Counted from the stretch's first letter, positions 9,206 to 17,580 are shown. The stretch is 34,870 nt of DNA from an uncultured Clostridia bacterium (GCA_946626755.1 CAMOUW010000010.1:1-34870), one strand, 5' to 3'. Notes: a model not told the origin generated them from the letters alone. Made by a program: numbers and translations.

Positions 9206-10144
9206 TTGATAACAGATACGGATAAGGGAAATATCGGCGTGGAATTAAAGCGGATAGTGGGAGACGAGAAGGTTTATGAAAATGAACCTATGAGGGACCA
9301 CACCACTTTTAAGATCGGAGGGGAAGCGGATTTTCTGGTTACTCCGGAAACGATAGAACAGGTTACGGAACTTTTAAAGTTTTTTAAAGAAAACGAAACA
9401 GCGTTTTTCTTCATGGGAAACGGCAGCAATCTTCTTGTAAGTGATGACGGATTCAGAGGAGTGGCAGTAAAGCTTTTGGATGATTTTGCCGGGGTTACAT
9501 TTGACGGCGAGGACGATAAGGGTATGCATTTTACAGCTAAGGCAGGAACCAGGATGTGGAGACTGGGGATGTTTTTGCTGGAGCATGAAGCTACCGGTTT
9601 TGAGTTTGGCACGGGTATTCCGGGAACTGTCGGAGGGGCAGTCATGATGAATGCCGGTGCTTACGGCGGTGAGATGAAGGATGTAGTGGAGTCTGTACTT
9701 GTAGCTGACAGAGATGGAAATGTAAAACGTCTTTCAAACGAAGAAATGGATTTTTCCTATCGTCACAGTGCTGTCAGCGATAACGGATACATTGTGCTGG
9801 AGGCTGTTCTGTGTCTTGAAAAAGGAGATAAGCAGGAGATCAGAGCGGGCATTGATGCTCTTACCGAAAAAAGACGCACCAAACAGCCGCTGGATATGCC
9901 CAGTGCAGGGAGTACATTTAAAAGACCTGAGGGCTACTATGCAGCCCAGCTGATAGATGAAGCAGGCTTCAGGGGACGAACGGTGGGAGGCGCGGCTGTT
10001 TCTGAAAAACATGCCGGCTTTGTAATTAACAAAGGCGGTGCTACGGCAGAAGATGTAGTTGCGCTCACTAATGAGATAAAAAGAGTTGTGATGGAACAAA
10101 CGGGCGTTGAGCTTGAACTTGAGGTAAGAAAGATAGGTTTTTGA
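9206..10144 (+). CDS. murB: UDP-N-acetylenolpyruvoylglucosamine reductase
   Basis: The 312-residue cytoplasmic FAD enzyme reduces UDP-GlcNAc-enolpyruvate to UDP-MurNAc with NADPH, the second committed step of peptidoglycan synthesis. The FAD-binding domain shows TTFKIGGEADFLV, FMGNGSNLLVSDDGF and FGTGIPGTVGGAVMMNAGAYGGE. The substrate domain has SYRHSAV, the SAGSTFKRP motif with the catalytic Ser, and the C-terminal ELELEVRKIGF with the conserved Glu. It lacks the extra loop of E. coli MurB, so it is the shorter type II enzyme. The start is TTG 9206, justified by CGGAGGA (9194-9200) five bases upstream. whiA begins three bases after the stop. Confidence 0.96.
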   Translation: MITDTDKGNIGVELKRIVGDEKVYENEPMRDHTTFKIGGEADFLVTPETIEQVTELLKFFKENETAFFFMGNGSNLLVSDDGFRGVAVKLLDDFAGVTFDGEDDKGMHFTAKAGTRMWRLGMFLLEHEATGFEFGTGIPGTVGGAVMMNAGAYGGEMKDVVESVLVADRDGNVKRLSNEEMDFSYRHSAVSDNGYIVLEAVLCLEKGDKQEIRAGIDALTEKRRTKQPLDMPSAGSTFKRPEGYYAAQLIDEAGFRGRTVGGAAVSEKHAGFVINKGGATAEDVVALTNEIKRVVMEQTGVELELEVRKIGF

Positions 10145-10147
10145 TTT

Positions 10148-11050
10148 ATGTCTTTTTCTTATAATGTAAAAAAGGAGCTGGCGGCAAAGGCTGAAGCTCC
10201 AAAGCATTGCCGCGTGGCCCAGCTTTCGGCCATGGCGGCTTTTTGTGCGGAGTATAAAGATGGAAAAGTTATATTTCGTCATGAAAATGAACTGGTACCC
10301 GGAGTGATAAAGGATCTTCTGTCAGCAGCATTTTCCGTGTCAGAAGCAGACTGCGAGATCGTACCCGGAAAACTTATATTGGCAAACAGGGAAAAGGCAG
10401 AACAGCTGTTGATGGGTATTAAATGGATGACAGCGGGACCGGATGGGATCAGGTTTGAACGAAAGCCTGTTTCTGCTATATTGATGCGCAATGATTGCTG
10501 TAAAAAGGCTTATTTGCGTGGGGCATTTCTTTGCGCGGGATCCGTAAACGATCCCAACGGAGCATATCATTTTGAGATAGTGTGTAAATATCCGGAGGAA
10601 GCAGAGGCTGTGGCAGGTATTCTGAAAGGATTTTCCCTGGATGTAAAGAGCATAGAGCGGAAGAAAAACAGGATAGTATATCTAAAGGACGGATCAAACA
10701 TTACCGATGCCTTGAACCTGATGGGAGCGTTTACTGCCCAGATGGATTTCTATAACATAATGATCCTAAAGGATATGAGGAATAATGTAAACCGTAAGGT
10801 AAACTGCGAAACTGCCAATTTGAAAAAAACCGTAGCTGCATCGGTTGAGCAGATAAAGGACATAGAATACATAAGAGATAATTTCGGTCTGGAGGTATTG
10901 AAAGAGGGGCTTAGAGAGGTGGCGAGACTTCGTCTTGAAAATCCGGATGCAAGTCTGAAGGATCTGGGAGAGATGCTGGATCCGCCCCTTGGTAGATCAG
11001 GTGTAAATCACAGGCTTAAGGCCATAAGTGAGTTTGCCAAAACACAGTAA
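10148..11050 (+). CDS. whiA: WhiA, DNA-binding sporulation/division regulator
   Basis: The 300-residue protein has the WhiA layout: an N-terminal region (SFSYNVKKELA), a degenerate LAGLIDADG fold (CCKKAYLRGAFLCAGSVNDPNGAYHFEIV) and a C-terminal helix-turn-helix (DASLKDLGEMLDPPLGRSGVNHRLKAISEFA). The NRKVNCETANLKKTVAASVEQI linker is diagnostic. WhiA proteins influence cell division, sporulation and metabolism in Gram-positive bacteria. It lies three bases after murB; in many Firmicutes rapZ and yvcK intervene, so this version of the cluster is compact. Confidence 0.95.
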   Translation: MSFSYNVKKELAAKAEAPKHCRVAQLSAMAAFCAEYKDGKVIFRHENELVPGVIKDLLSAAFSVSEADCEIVPGKLILANREKAEQLLMGIKWMTAGPDGIRFERKPVSAILMRNDCCKKAYLRGAFLCAGSVNDPNGAYHFEIVCKYPEEAEAVAGILKGFSLDVKSIERKKNRIVYLKDGSNITDALNLMGAFTAQMDFYNIMILKDMRNNVNRKVNCETANLKKTVAASVEQIKDIEYIRDNFGLEVLKEGLREVARLRLENPDASLKDLGEMLDPPLGRSGVNHRLKAISEFAKTQ

Positions 11051-11063
11051 TTTATAGTATAAT
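11034..11063 (+). promoter_or_regulatory. Sigma-A promoter for citrate synthase
   Basis: TTGCCA (11034-11039), an 18-bp spacer and a perfect TATAAT (11058-11063). The -35 lies inside the last codons of whiA. The predicted start is near 11070, giving a short leader with AGGAGG at 11088-11093. Confidence 0.75.
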
Positions 11064-11105
11064 AAACCGAATACTCAACTTTTGAAAAGGAGGTTGCTAA
11101 AAAAT

Positions 11106-12503
11106 ATGACCAATGAAGATATGATGAAGATACATTGTCTGGATGACGAACACATTGCACAGCTTGTGCGCCAGGCCATCAAGATAAACAAGATAGATCC
11201 GAACCTTTACATAGAGTACGATGTTAAAAGAGGACTGCGTGATGTAAACGGAAATGGTGTCCTTACCGGACTTACAGAGATATCCGATGTGTGCGGTCAT
11301 GAAAACAAGGACGGCCAGAAGACGCCCGTGGACGGCAAGCTGTTTTTCCAGGGGTATGAGATACGTGATATTGTAGAAAACTTTAAGGGTGACAGGTTCA
11401 GATTTGAGGAGATAACATATCTTTTGCTTTTCGGTGAGCTCCCGTCACAGGTACAGCTGGACGGCTTCGTGAGGATACTTTCAGATCTTCAGGAGCTTTC
11501 CGGATCATTTACACGTGATGTGATCATGAAGGCTACCAATGACAACATCATGAACGCTCTCATGAAAAATATACTGGCTCTTTATTCATATGACGAGGCG
11601 CCGGATGATACTTCCGTGGAAAATGTACTTCGTCAGTCGCTTCAGCTTATAGCAAAGATGCCTTTGATCGCAGCATACAGCTTCAGTGCGTACAGACATT
11701 TCCATCTTGATGATTCCCTCAGTATAAAGACGCCCAAGAAAGGGCTGTCCACTGCGGAAAATATTTTGCGGATGATACGTGAGGATGGTCAGTTCACTCC
11801 TTTGGAGGCAGAGGTTTTGGATATTTGTCTCGTGCTTCATGCAGAGCATGGCGGCGGAAACAACTCTTCCTTTACTACACATGTGGTTACATCTTCCGGT
11901 ACGGATACATATTCTGCCATTGCGGCGGCTATTGCTTCTCTTAAGGGTCCCAAGCACGGCGGAGCCAATCTTAAAGTGCAGCATATGTTTGCCGATATGG
12001 AGGAAAATGTCAAGGATTGGAAAAACAGGGAAGAGGTTTGTGAGTACCTTTTGAATATCCTGGATAAAAAAGCATTTGACAGATCGGGTCTTATATACGG
12101 TATGGGACATGCTATTTATACGCTGTCCGATCCCAGGGAAGTTATTCTGAAAGAGTTTGCAAGAAAGCTTGCGGCAGAAAAGGGCAGAGAAGATGAGTTT
12201 GCTCTGTATGATCTGGTTGAAAAGGAGGCCGCTGCACTTATCGCATCAAGACACAGGATGTTTAAGCCGGTATGTGCCAACGTAGACTTCTACAGCGGGC
12301 TTATTTATTCAATGCTTGGTATTCCTGAAGAGCTCTATACTCCTATGTTTGCGGTTTCAAGAATATCCGGCTGGTGTGCACACCGACTTGAAGAGATTGT
12401 AAATGCGGGCAAGATCATCAGACCTGCATACAGATATGTGGGACGACACAGAGAGTATATACCCATTGCCGACAGAAAGACCAAGGGTATAGATTTTGAT
12501 TAA
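11106..12503 (+). CDS. gltA: Citrate (Si)-synthase
   Basis: The 465-residue enzyme condenses acetyl-CoA and oxaloacetate to citrate. The active-site motifs are HAEHGGGNNSSFTTHVV, KGPKHGGANLKVQHM (catalytic His), MGHAIYTLSDPR and NVDFYSGLIYSMLGIP (catalytic Asp). The roughly 60-residue N-terminal extension before GLTEISDV is usual in clostridial forms. ATG 11106 is chosen; AGGAGG is 12 bases upstream, a little far, and the frame also extends to TTG 11082 without support. It has its own promoter and is followed 11 bp later by aroA. With the aconitase upstream it forms the first steps of an oxidative branch toward 2-oxoglutarate. Confidence 0.95.
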   Translation: MTNEDMMKIHCLDDEHIAQLVRQAIKINKIDPNLYIEYDVKRGLRDVNGNGVLTGLTEISDVCGHENKDGQKTPVDGKLFFQGYEIRDIVENFKGDRFRFEEITYLLLFGELPSQVQLDGFVRILSDLQELSGSFTRDVIMKATNDNIMNALMKNILALYSYDEAPDDTSVENVLRQSLQLIAKMPLIAAYSFSAYRHFHLDDSLSIKTPKKGLSTAENILRMIREDGQFTPLEAEVLDICLVLHAEHGGGNNSSFTTHVVTSSGTDTYSAIAAAIASLKGPKHGGANLKVQHMFADMEENVKDWKNREEVCEYLLNILDKKAFDRSGLIYGMGHAIYTLSDPREVILKEFARKLAAEKGREDEFALYDLVEKEAAALIASRHRMFKPVCANVDFYSGLIYSMLGIPEELYTPMFAVSRISGWCAHRLEEIVNAGKIIRPAYRYVGRHREYIPIADRKTKGIDFD

Positions 12504-12514
12504 CGGTAGATAAA

Positions 12515-13894
12515 ATGTCACAATACCATGTAAAAAAAATGAATAAGTCTCTTGATGCCCGGGTAAGAGTGCCCGGGTCAAAGAGCATAACCAACAGAGC
12601 GCTTTTAATAAGCGCTCTTTCGGGTATTAGGACTACTTTACGGGGAGTTCTTTTTTCTGACGATACGGAAGTTTTCGCCAATGCTCTTAAAGAACTGGGA
12701 TTTCCTGTTGAAGTAAATGAGTCTCCGGATCCGGGAGAGTGCAGTATAAGTATCCGGGGCGGAAAAGGCCTGATCCCGTCTAGGCAGGGCAGAGTGTATG
12801 TGGGAAGCGCCGGTACGGCGGCCAGATTTATTACGGCAATGCTTGCTTTTTCAGAAGGAGAATATGAGATACAGGCTTCGGAACAAATGGAAAAAAGACC
12901 AATGAAGCCGCTATTTGATGCCCTTGGTTTACTTGGGACGGAGATTGAGTACCTGAAAGAAACGGGGCATTTGCCGGTAAGGATCAGGGGGTGTTTTGCG
13001 GATCCCGGAAAAATAAAAGCTTTTCCCGTAGAGACAGTGGTTGATTCTGACCAGAGCACCCAGTTTTTGAGCGCCCTGCTTATGCTATCCCCATTGGTGG
13101 CCGAAAGGACGGGGACGCCTTTTAAGATACGGGTAGACGGAAGCCGTGGAAAAGGCGCATATGTTATGATGACGCTCAAGGTTATGGAACAGTTTGGCGT
13201 GAAGGTATCGGAAGAAAATGGCAATGATGACAGTCAGGTTGTTTTTATTACAGAGCCCGGACAGGAGTATGAACCGGGAAAGGACGACGCATTTGCCGAG
13301 GGCAATGTGTATGAGGTGGAGCCGGATGTATCGGCTGCCGGATATTTTTTTGCCGCGGCGGCCGTGACAGGAGGGCAGGTTCTTCTTGAGGGAATACACA
13401 AAACATCTATGCAGGGGGATATAAGATTGTTGGATCTGCTGGAAAAGATGGGCTGCAGTATAAAGGATACTCCCGAAGGGATCGTTCTAAAGGGTCCGGA
13501 AGTCGAAAGACTTGCGGGGATAGATGCAGATATGCGTGATTTCTCTGATCAGACCATGACGCTGGCAGCCATTGCACCTTTTTGTTCTTCGGAAGTAAAT
13601 ATCAGAAATGTGGCACATATCAGAAAGCAGGAGTCGGACCGCATACACGGAATGGCCGCGGAGTTAAAGAAAATGGGAGTGGATGTGACGGAACGCGAGG
13701 ACGGTTTGTCCATACGCCCTGTGGGAAATGTCGGAATAAAACCGACAGTGGTGGAAACCTACAATGACCACCGTATGGCTATGGCTTTTGCACTAACCGG
13801 ACTTGTGGCAGACGGAATTGTAATTGACAATCAGGAATGCTGCTCAAAAACCTTTAAGGATTACTTTAAGGTTCTGGACAGGATAACGGGATAA
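12515..13894 (+). CDS. aroA: 3-phosphoshikimate 1-carboxyvinyltransferase (EPSP synthase)
   Basis: The 459-residue enzyme joins shikimate-3-phosphate and PEP in aromatic amino acid synthesis. Motifs in order are VPGSKSITNRALLISAL (PEP/S3P binding), GSAGTAARFITAML in place of the GNAGT loop, DSDQSTQFLSALLM, VDGSRGKGAY, RKQESDRIHGMAAEL and YNDHRMAMAFALTGL. The glycine-loop variant (GSAGTAAR) departs from the common LGNAGTAMR. ATG 12515 has only a weak ribosome site (GGTAGA), so translation may depend on coupling to the citrate synthase stop 11 bp upstream. Confidence 0.95.
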   Translation: MSQYHVKKMNKSLDARVRVPGSKSITNRALLISALSGIRTTLRGVLFSDDTEVFANALKELGFPVEVNESPDPGECSISIRGGKGLIPSRQGRVYVGSAGTAARFITAMLAFSEGEYEIQASEQMEKRPMKPLFDALGLLGTEIEYLKETGHLPVRIRGCFADPGKIKAFPVETVVDSDQSTQFLSALLMLSPLVAERTGTPFKIRVDGSRGKGAYVMMTLKVMEQFGVKVSEENGNDDSQVVFITEPGQEYEPGKDDAFAEGNVYEVEPDVSAAGYFFAAAAVTGGQVLLEGIHKTSMQGDIRLLDLLEKMGCSIKDTPEGIVLKGPEVERLAGIDADMRDFSDQTMTLAAIAPFCSSEVNIRNVAHIRKQESDRIHGMAAELKKMGVDVTEREDGLSIRPVGNVGIKPTVVETYNDHRMAMAFALTGLVADGIVIDNQECCSKTFKDYFKVLDRITG

Positions 13895-13911
13895 AAGGGA
13901 TATGGTGTATC

Positions 13912-13940
13912 TTGAATTCGAATTCTATTGGTGATAATAT
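13912..13940 (+). promoter_or_regulatory. Candidate promoter with overlapping 12-bp palindrome (putative operator)
   Basis: TTGAAT (13912-13917) and an extended -10 TGATAATAT (TAATAT at 13935-13940) are 17 bp apart. The perfect palindrome GAATTCGAATTC (13914-13925) overlaps the -35 box, a position expected of a repressor operator. The regulator is unknown; a metal-responsive repressor is a guess from the downstream GTPase genes. Confidence 0.42.
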
Positions 13941-13992
13941 TTACGGAATGGAGAGAATAAGGGCACGTATTTGAGAATGGATTGAAATTTTT

Positions 13993-14015
13993 AGTCCGTT
14001 GTATGACGGACTTTT
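13993..14015 (+). promoter_or_regulatory. Terminator-like leader hairpin before the His-rich GTPase
   Basis: AGTCCGT (13993-13999) and ACGGACT (14006-14012) form a 7-bp stem with a 6-nt loop followed by TTT, directly upstream of the ribosome site AAAGGGG (about 14019-14025). It could attenuate or stabilise the transcript. Confidence 0.5.
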
Positions 14016-14032
14016 ATGAAAGGGGTAAGATT

Positions 14033-15544
14033 ATGGCAGAAAAGATTATTAAAGTAGATATTATTTCAGGATTTCTGGGGGCAGGAAAGACTACTCTTAT
14101 CAGAAAACTTTTGGAAGAGGCTCTTAAGGGTGAGAAGTGCGTTCTTATAGAGAATGAATTCGGAGAGATTGGCGTAGACAACGGGTTTCTTAAAGATGCG
14201 GGAATAGATATAAAAGAAATGAATTCCGGATGCATCTGCTGTTCTCTCGTGGGAGATTTCGGTACGGCACTGAAAGAAGTTATCGATACTTATGCGCCGG
14301 ATCGTATAATCATTGAGCCTTCGGGAGTGGGTAAGCTTTCCGATGTTATTAAGGCTGTAATGGATCTCGGTCTTGAAAATGTTGTGGTTAACAGTGCTTC
14401 TACAGTTGTGGATGCTGACAAAGCAAAGCTTTATAATAAAAATTTCGGAGAGTTTTTCGATAATCAGATTAAAAGTGCCGGCACTATTATTTTGAGCCGT
14501 ACCCAGCTTATCGATGACGGAAAGGTGATGGATGCGGCACAGATAATACAGGGGCTTAATGAGCATGCCAGAATAGTAACCACAGATTGGGAAAAGCTGG
14601 ATGCAAAGAAGATCCTTTCAGAGATGGAAGGACATTCAGACCTGGTAAATGTTCTTATGGATGAATTGGAGCACCCTGACAGACATTATCATGACCATGG
14701 AGACGGACATTTCCATTATCATGATGATGAGGGACATGAGCATGAAGCGGGTGCGCACGACCATGATCACGATCACGACCATGATCATGACCACGAACAT
14801 GATCACGAACACAGCCATGAGCATACACATGAGCATGGGCATAGCCACACCCATGGTGACGGTGAGGAGCATGAGCATACCCATCACCATCATCATGATC
14901 ATGATCACAGTCACGAAGAAGGACATGAAGAGGAACATACCCATGACCATTCTGAAGGCGAGATAGGAAATGACCACGATCATCATGCGGATCACCACGA
15001 TCACAGTCATGATCTGGAGCATCATGACCATGACCATCACCACCATGAGCACCATGATGAGGGACATACTCACAGCCACCATGATCATGACGGGGAGCAC
15101 GGACATCATCATCACGGAGAAGAAGAGCACCACCATCACGATCATGACCACGGGCATCACCACGATCATGATCATGACCATGATCATCATCATCATCACG
15201 GACATGATCAGGGGGATTCCTGCAGCTGCGGTTGCGGTCATGACCATGGTCATCATAATCATGCTGCGGATGAGGTTTTTGAGAGCTGGGCTGTGGAGAC
15301 GCCTGCAGTTATAGAAAAAGAAGCGCTTGATGCTGCGCTTGAAAAGCTTGCAGACGGAAATGGCTACGGGACTATACTCAGAGCTAAGGGTATGATCAGT
15401 GACAGTGCCGGAAACTGGATGTTTTTTGACATGGTTCCCGGGGAGTATGAAATCCGTGAAGGGACACCTGAAACGACTGGAAAGATCGTAGTTATCGGTA
15501 CGGATCTGGAGAAAGAAAAGATTAAAGAATTGTTCGGAGTTTGA
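14033..15544 (+). CDS. G3E/COG0523 (CobW-like) GTPase metallochaperone with a giant histidine-rich insert
   Basis: The 503-residue protein has an N-terminal G3E GTPase domain with Walker A GFLGAGKTT (13-21), the metal-site motif CICC (67-70) and IIEPSGVGKL (about 93-102). Residues 214-410 form an insert of about 197 residues with roughly 89 histidines by hand count, the rest mostly Asp, Glu and Gly, ending in a CSCGCG cluster. The C-terminal CobW_C domain (about 415-503) contains GTILRAKGMI. Family members deliver zinc, cobalt or nickel to client proteins; the insert suggests metal storage or buffering. ATG 14033 is used because AAAGGGG lies upstream; the frame extends to 13982 without a ribosome site. 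It is probably co-transcribed with the next GTPase. Metal identity is unknown, with zinc or nickel most likely. Confidence 0.9.
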   Translation: MAEKIIKVDIISGFLGAGKTTLIRKLLEEALKGEKCVLIENEFGEIGVDNGFLKDAGIDIKEMNSGCICCSLVGDFGTALKEVIDTYAPDRIIIEPSGVGKLSDVIKAVMDLGLENVVVNSASTVVDADKAKLYNKNFGEFFDNQIKSAGTIILSRTQLIDDGKVMDAAQIIQGLNEHARIVTTDWEKLDAKKILSEMEGHSDLVNVLMDELEHPDRHYHDHGDGHFHYHDDEGHEHEAGAHDHDHDHDHDHDHEHDHEHSHEHTHEHGHSHTHGDGEEHEHTHHHHHDHDHSHEEGHEEEHTHDHSEGEIGNDHDHHADHHDHSHDLEHHDHDHHHHEHHDEGHTHSHHDHDGEHGHHHHGEEEHHHHDHDHGHHHDHDHDHDHHHHHGHDQGDSCSCGCGHDHGHHNHAADEVFESWAVETPAVIEKEALDAALEKLADGNGYGTILRAKGMISDSAGNWMFFDMVPGEYEIREGTPETTGKIVVIGTDLEKEKIKELFGV

Positions 15545-15642
15545 TCTTCATTTTTCAGATACTTGCAGATTCTTAATATATGCAATAAAAGCAACGAGGG
15601 CAGAACCGGAGACGGAAGGTTTTTTAGACAGAGGGGTGTATT

Positions 15643-16599
15643 ATGCCGGATGAAGAAGAATATTTAATACCTGTATTTCTTATAAACGGACAGCTTTCTT
15701 CGGGAAAGACAACATTTATATCAGAGATAATACGGGGAGGACAGTTTGACGAAGCAAAAAATAAGCTCCTCATAACCCTGGAAGAGGGAGAGGAGGAGTA
15801 CGACCGGGAACTGCTGGATGAACATGATATAGACAGGGTTTCTCTTGATAAAGACAGCTTTACCACGGAAAAACTGGAAGAGCTCGACGAGGAGTATGAT
15901 CCCTGGGCTATTGTTATTGAATATAACGGAATGTGGGATCCGAAAGAACTGGCGCAGATGAAGCTTCCCCACGGATGGGCTGTTTATCAATCCATCACAA
16001 TAATGGATGCATCGGTTTTTCAGTTACAGTGGAAGAATATGCAGTCTATAATGGCTGAGACTGTGAAAGCGGCAGAAAGCGTTATTTTTAACCGTTGTAA
16101 TACGGAGATGGATCTTGGATCATTCCGAAGGAGTATGAAAGCGCTGAATCCTGCTATTGACGTTATTTTTGAGGATGAAAACAGACAGATCATGTCCGGC
16201 ATAAATGAAATACTTCCCTATGACCTTGATGAGGATATCGTGGAAGTGGAGGACGACGATTTCGGTATTTGGTTTATAGATGCGAGGGAGCGTCAGTCAG
16301 AATACGAAGGAAAGACATTTAAGTTTAATGTGCAGGTGTTGAAAAACTCAGCCATGGAAAAAGGTGAGTTTGCAGCCACAAGAAGGGCTATGACATGCTG
16401 TGAGGATGACATAGTAAACGTGGGGTTTGTATGCGAAAGCGGGGAGGCCGAAAGTCTCAATGATAAAGAATGGGTTATGCTTACGGCAAGGCTTAAGACC
16501 GAACCGCATCCGGCATACAACGGACAGACAGGCCCTATACTTGAGGCGGTAAGTATTGAGCCGGGGCATGTACCGGCAAGAGAAGTAGTGTCATTTTGA
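15643..16599 (+). CDS. G3E-like GTPase fused to a YcgQ/TIGR03943-like C-terminal domain
   Basis: The 318-residue protein begins with a P-loop GQLSSGKTT (16-24) in the position of the G3E GFLGAGKTT loop. VIEYNGMWDP (about 91-100) matches the ELSGLADP-type motif, and FNRCN (149-153) sits where the NKxD guanine motif should be. The CxCC metal motif of COG0523 proteins is absent. Residues about 226-318 contain ATRRAMTCCEDDIVNVGFVCE (245-265) and a GPILEAVSIEP ending, resembling the C-terminal domain of the TIGR03943/YcgQ permease-partner family, here without its membrane helices. ATG 15643 follows GAGGGG. It lies 98 bp after the His-rich GTPase and 31 bp before metF. The fusion is my inference from motif memory. 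Confidence 0.72.
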   Translation: MPDEEEYLIPVFLINGQLSSGKTTFISEIIRGGQFDEAKNKLLITLEEGEEEYDRELLDEHDIDRVSLDKDSFTTEKLEELDEEYDPWAIVIEYNGMWDPKELAQMKLPHGWAVYQSITIMDASVFQLQWKNMQSIMAETVKAAESVIFNRCNTEMDLGSFRRSMKALNPAIDVIFEDENRQIMSGINEILPYDLDEDIVEVEDDDFGIWFIDARERQSEYEGKTFKFNVQVLKNSAMEKGEFAATRRAMTCCEDDIVNVGFVCESGEAESLNDKEWVMLTARLKTEPHPAYNGQTGPILEAVSIEPGHVPAREVVSF

Positions 16600-16630
16600 C
16601 AAATATCAGGACTTAAAAACAGGAGACGGC

Positions 16631-17497
16631 ATGAAGATAAGAGAGGTTTTAACATCAGAAAAACCCACTATATCCTTTGAGGTATTTCCGCCAAAACAGG
16701 ATACGGATTTCGCCGAGGTGGAAAGGGCAGTGCTGGAGCTTGCATCCATGCATCCGGAATACATGAGTGTGACTTACGGTGCAGGTGGTTCCACAAGAGG
16801 CAATACGGTAAGGCTGGCAGGAGCTATACAGCGTATTTATAAGGTCCCTGCCATTGCCCATCTTACATGTGTGGGAGCCGGCAAAGAATCTATTCATGAA
16901 ATCCTTAAGGATATGCAGGCGTCAGGTATTGAAAACATACTGGCACTCAGGGGAGACAGACCCAGGGATTTTGAAGGTGAAGTTTACCCGTATTACAGAT
17001 ATGCTTCGGAGCTTATTGCGGATATAAAGGAATTCGGAGATTTTTGTGTGGGCGGGGCATGTTATCCGGAAGGCTATCCTGAAGATGCCAATAAAGAAGA
17101 AAATATAAATAATCTTAAAAAGAAAGTAGATGTGGGGTGTGAATATCTTACTACCCAGATGTTTTTTGATAACAATATTTTCTACAACTTTTTGTACAGG
17201 ATACGTGAGAAGGGTATAAATGTGCCGGTCATACCGGGAGTAATGCCTATAACAAGAGGTAATCAGCTTAAAAGAGCCATAGAGTTGTCAGGTACAAATG
17301 TGCCCGAACATTTCCGTAATATGGTGGACCATTTCGGGGATAATCCGGAGGCTATGAGGCAGGCCGGTATTATTTACGCTACTGATCAGATCATTGATCT
17401 GATAGCTAACGGTATAACTCATGTGCATGTGTACTCTATGAATAAGCCGGATGTGGCTAAAGCGATAAGGGACAACCTGGCCGGGATAGTGGAGTGA
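16631..17497 (+). CDS. metF: 5,10-methylenetetrahydrofolate reductase
   Basis: The 288-residue FAD TIM-barrel enzyme reduces methylene-THF to methyl-THF for methionine synthesis or one-carbon flux. Recognised motifs are ISFEVFPPK near the N terminus, YMSVTYGAGGSTRG, AIAHLTCVGAGKESI, NILALRGDRP, FCVGGACYPEGYPE, the TTQMFFDNNIFYNF substrate strand and the C-terminal GITHVHVYSMNKP. Length is typical of bacterial MetF. ATG 16631 has AGGAGA a few bases upstream. It is 31 bp behind the second GTPase, so co-transcription is likely, but a functional connection is not evident. Confidence 0.96.
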   Translation: MKIREVLTSEKPTISFEVFPPKQDTDFAEVERAVLELASMHPEYMSVTYGAGGSTRGNTVRLAGAIQRIYKVPAIAHLTCVGAGKESIHEILKDMQASGIENILALRGDRPRDFEGEVYPYYRYASELIADIKEFGDFCVGGACYPEGYPEDANKEENINNLKKKVDVGCEYLTTQMFFDNNIFYNFLYRIREKGINVPVIPGVMPITRGNQLKRAIELSGTNVPEHFRNMVDHFGDNPEAMRQAGIIYATDQIIDLIANGITHVHVYSMNKPDVAKAIRDNLAGIVE

Positions 17498-17568
17498 GTT
17501 AGTATGATAAATTTATGAAATACTAAAATAAATCCCTATAAAATATCGCAATGAAAGGTTTTTAGTAT

Positions 17569-17574
17569 TATAAT
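17569..17574 (+). promoter_or_regulatory. -10 element upstream of the manA leader
   Basis: A perfect TATAAT lies in an AT-rich context, about 100 bp before manA. No convincing -35 was found 16-18 bp upstream. The predicted start is near 17581, exactly where a GC-rich structured segment begins. Confidence 0.5.
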
Positions 17575-17580
17575 ATCTAG

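Noticed and set aside
9734-10282. A 182-residue minus-strand open frame across the murB-whiA junction.
   Set aside because: Both plus-strand genes are certain, and the minus frame shows no domain.
12418-13224. A 268-residue minus-strand open frame opposite aroA.
   Set aside because: aroA is a full, motif-complete gene on the plus strand; the minus frame has no recognisable domain.
13914-13925. GAATTCGAATTC as a cloning-linker artefact.
   Set aside because: It could be a doubled EcoRI site from cloning, but it lies in natural-looking promoter context and both flanks read as ordinary chromosome; kept as a candidate operator with caution.
14636-15262. A 208-residue Met-rich open frame on the minus strand, and two Met/Thr-rich plus frames (14649-14966, 14970-15314).
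   Set aside because: They are out-of-frame readings of the CAT/GAT/CAC repeats that encode the His-rich insert. They lack ribosome sites and family features.
14672-15262. Tandem-repeat or CRISPR-like array.
   Set aside because: The DNA periodicity comes from His/Asp codons in an intact reading frame flanked by GTPase and CobW_C domains; there are no spacers.
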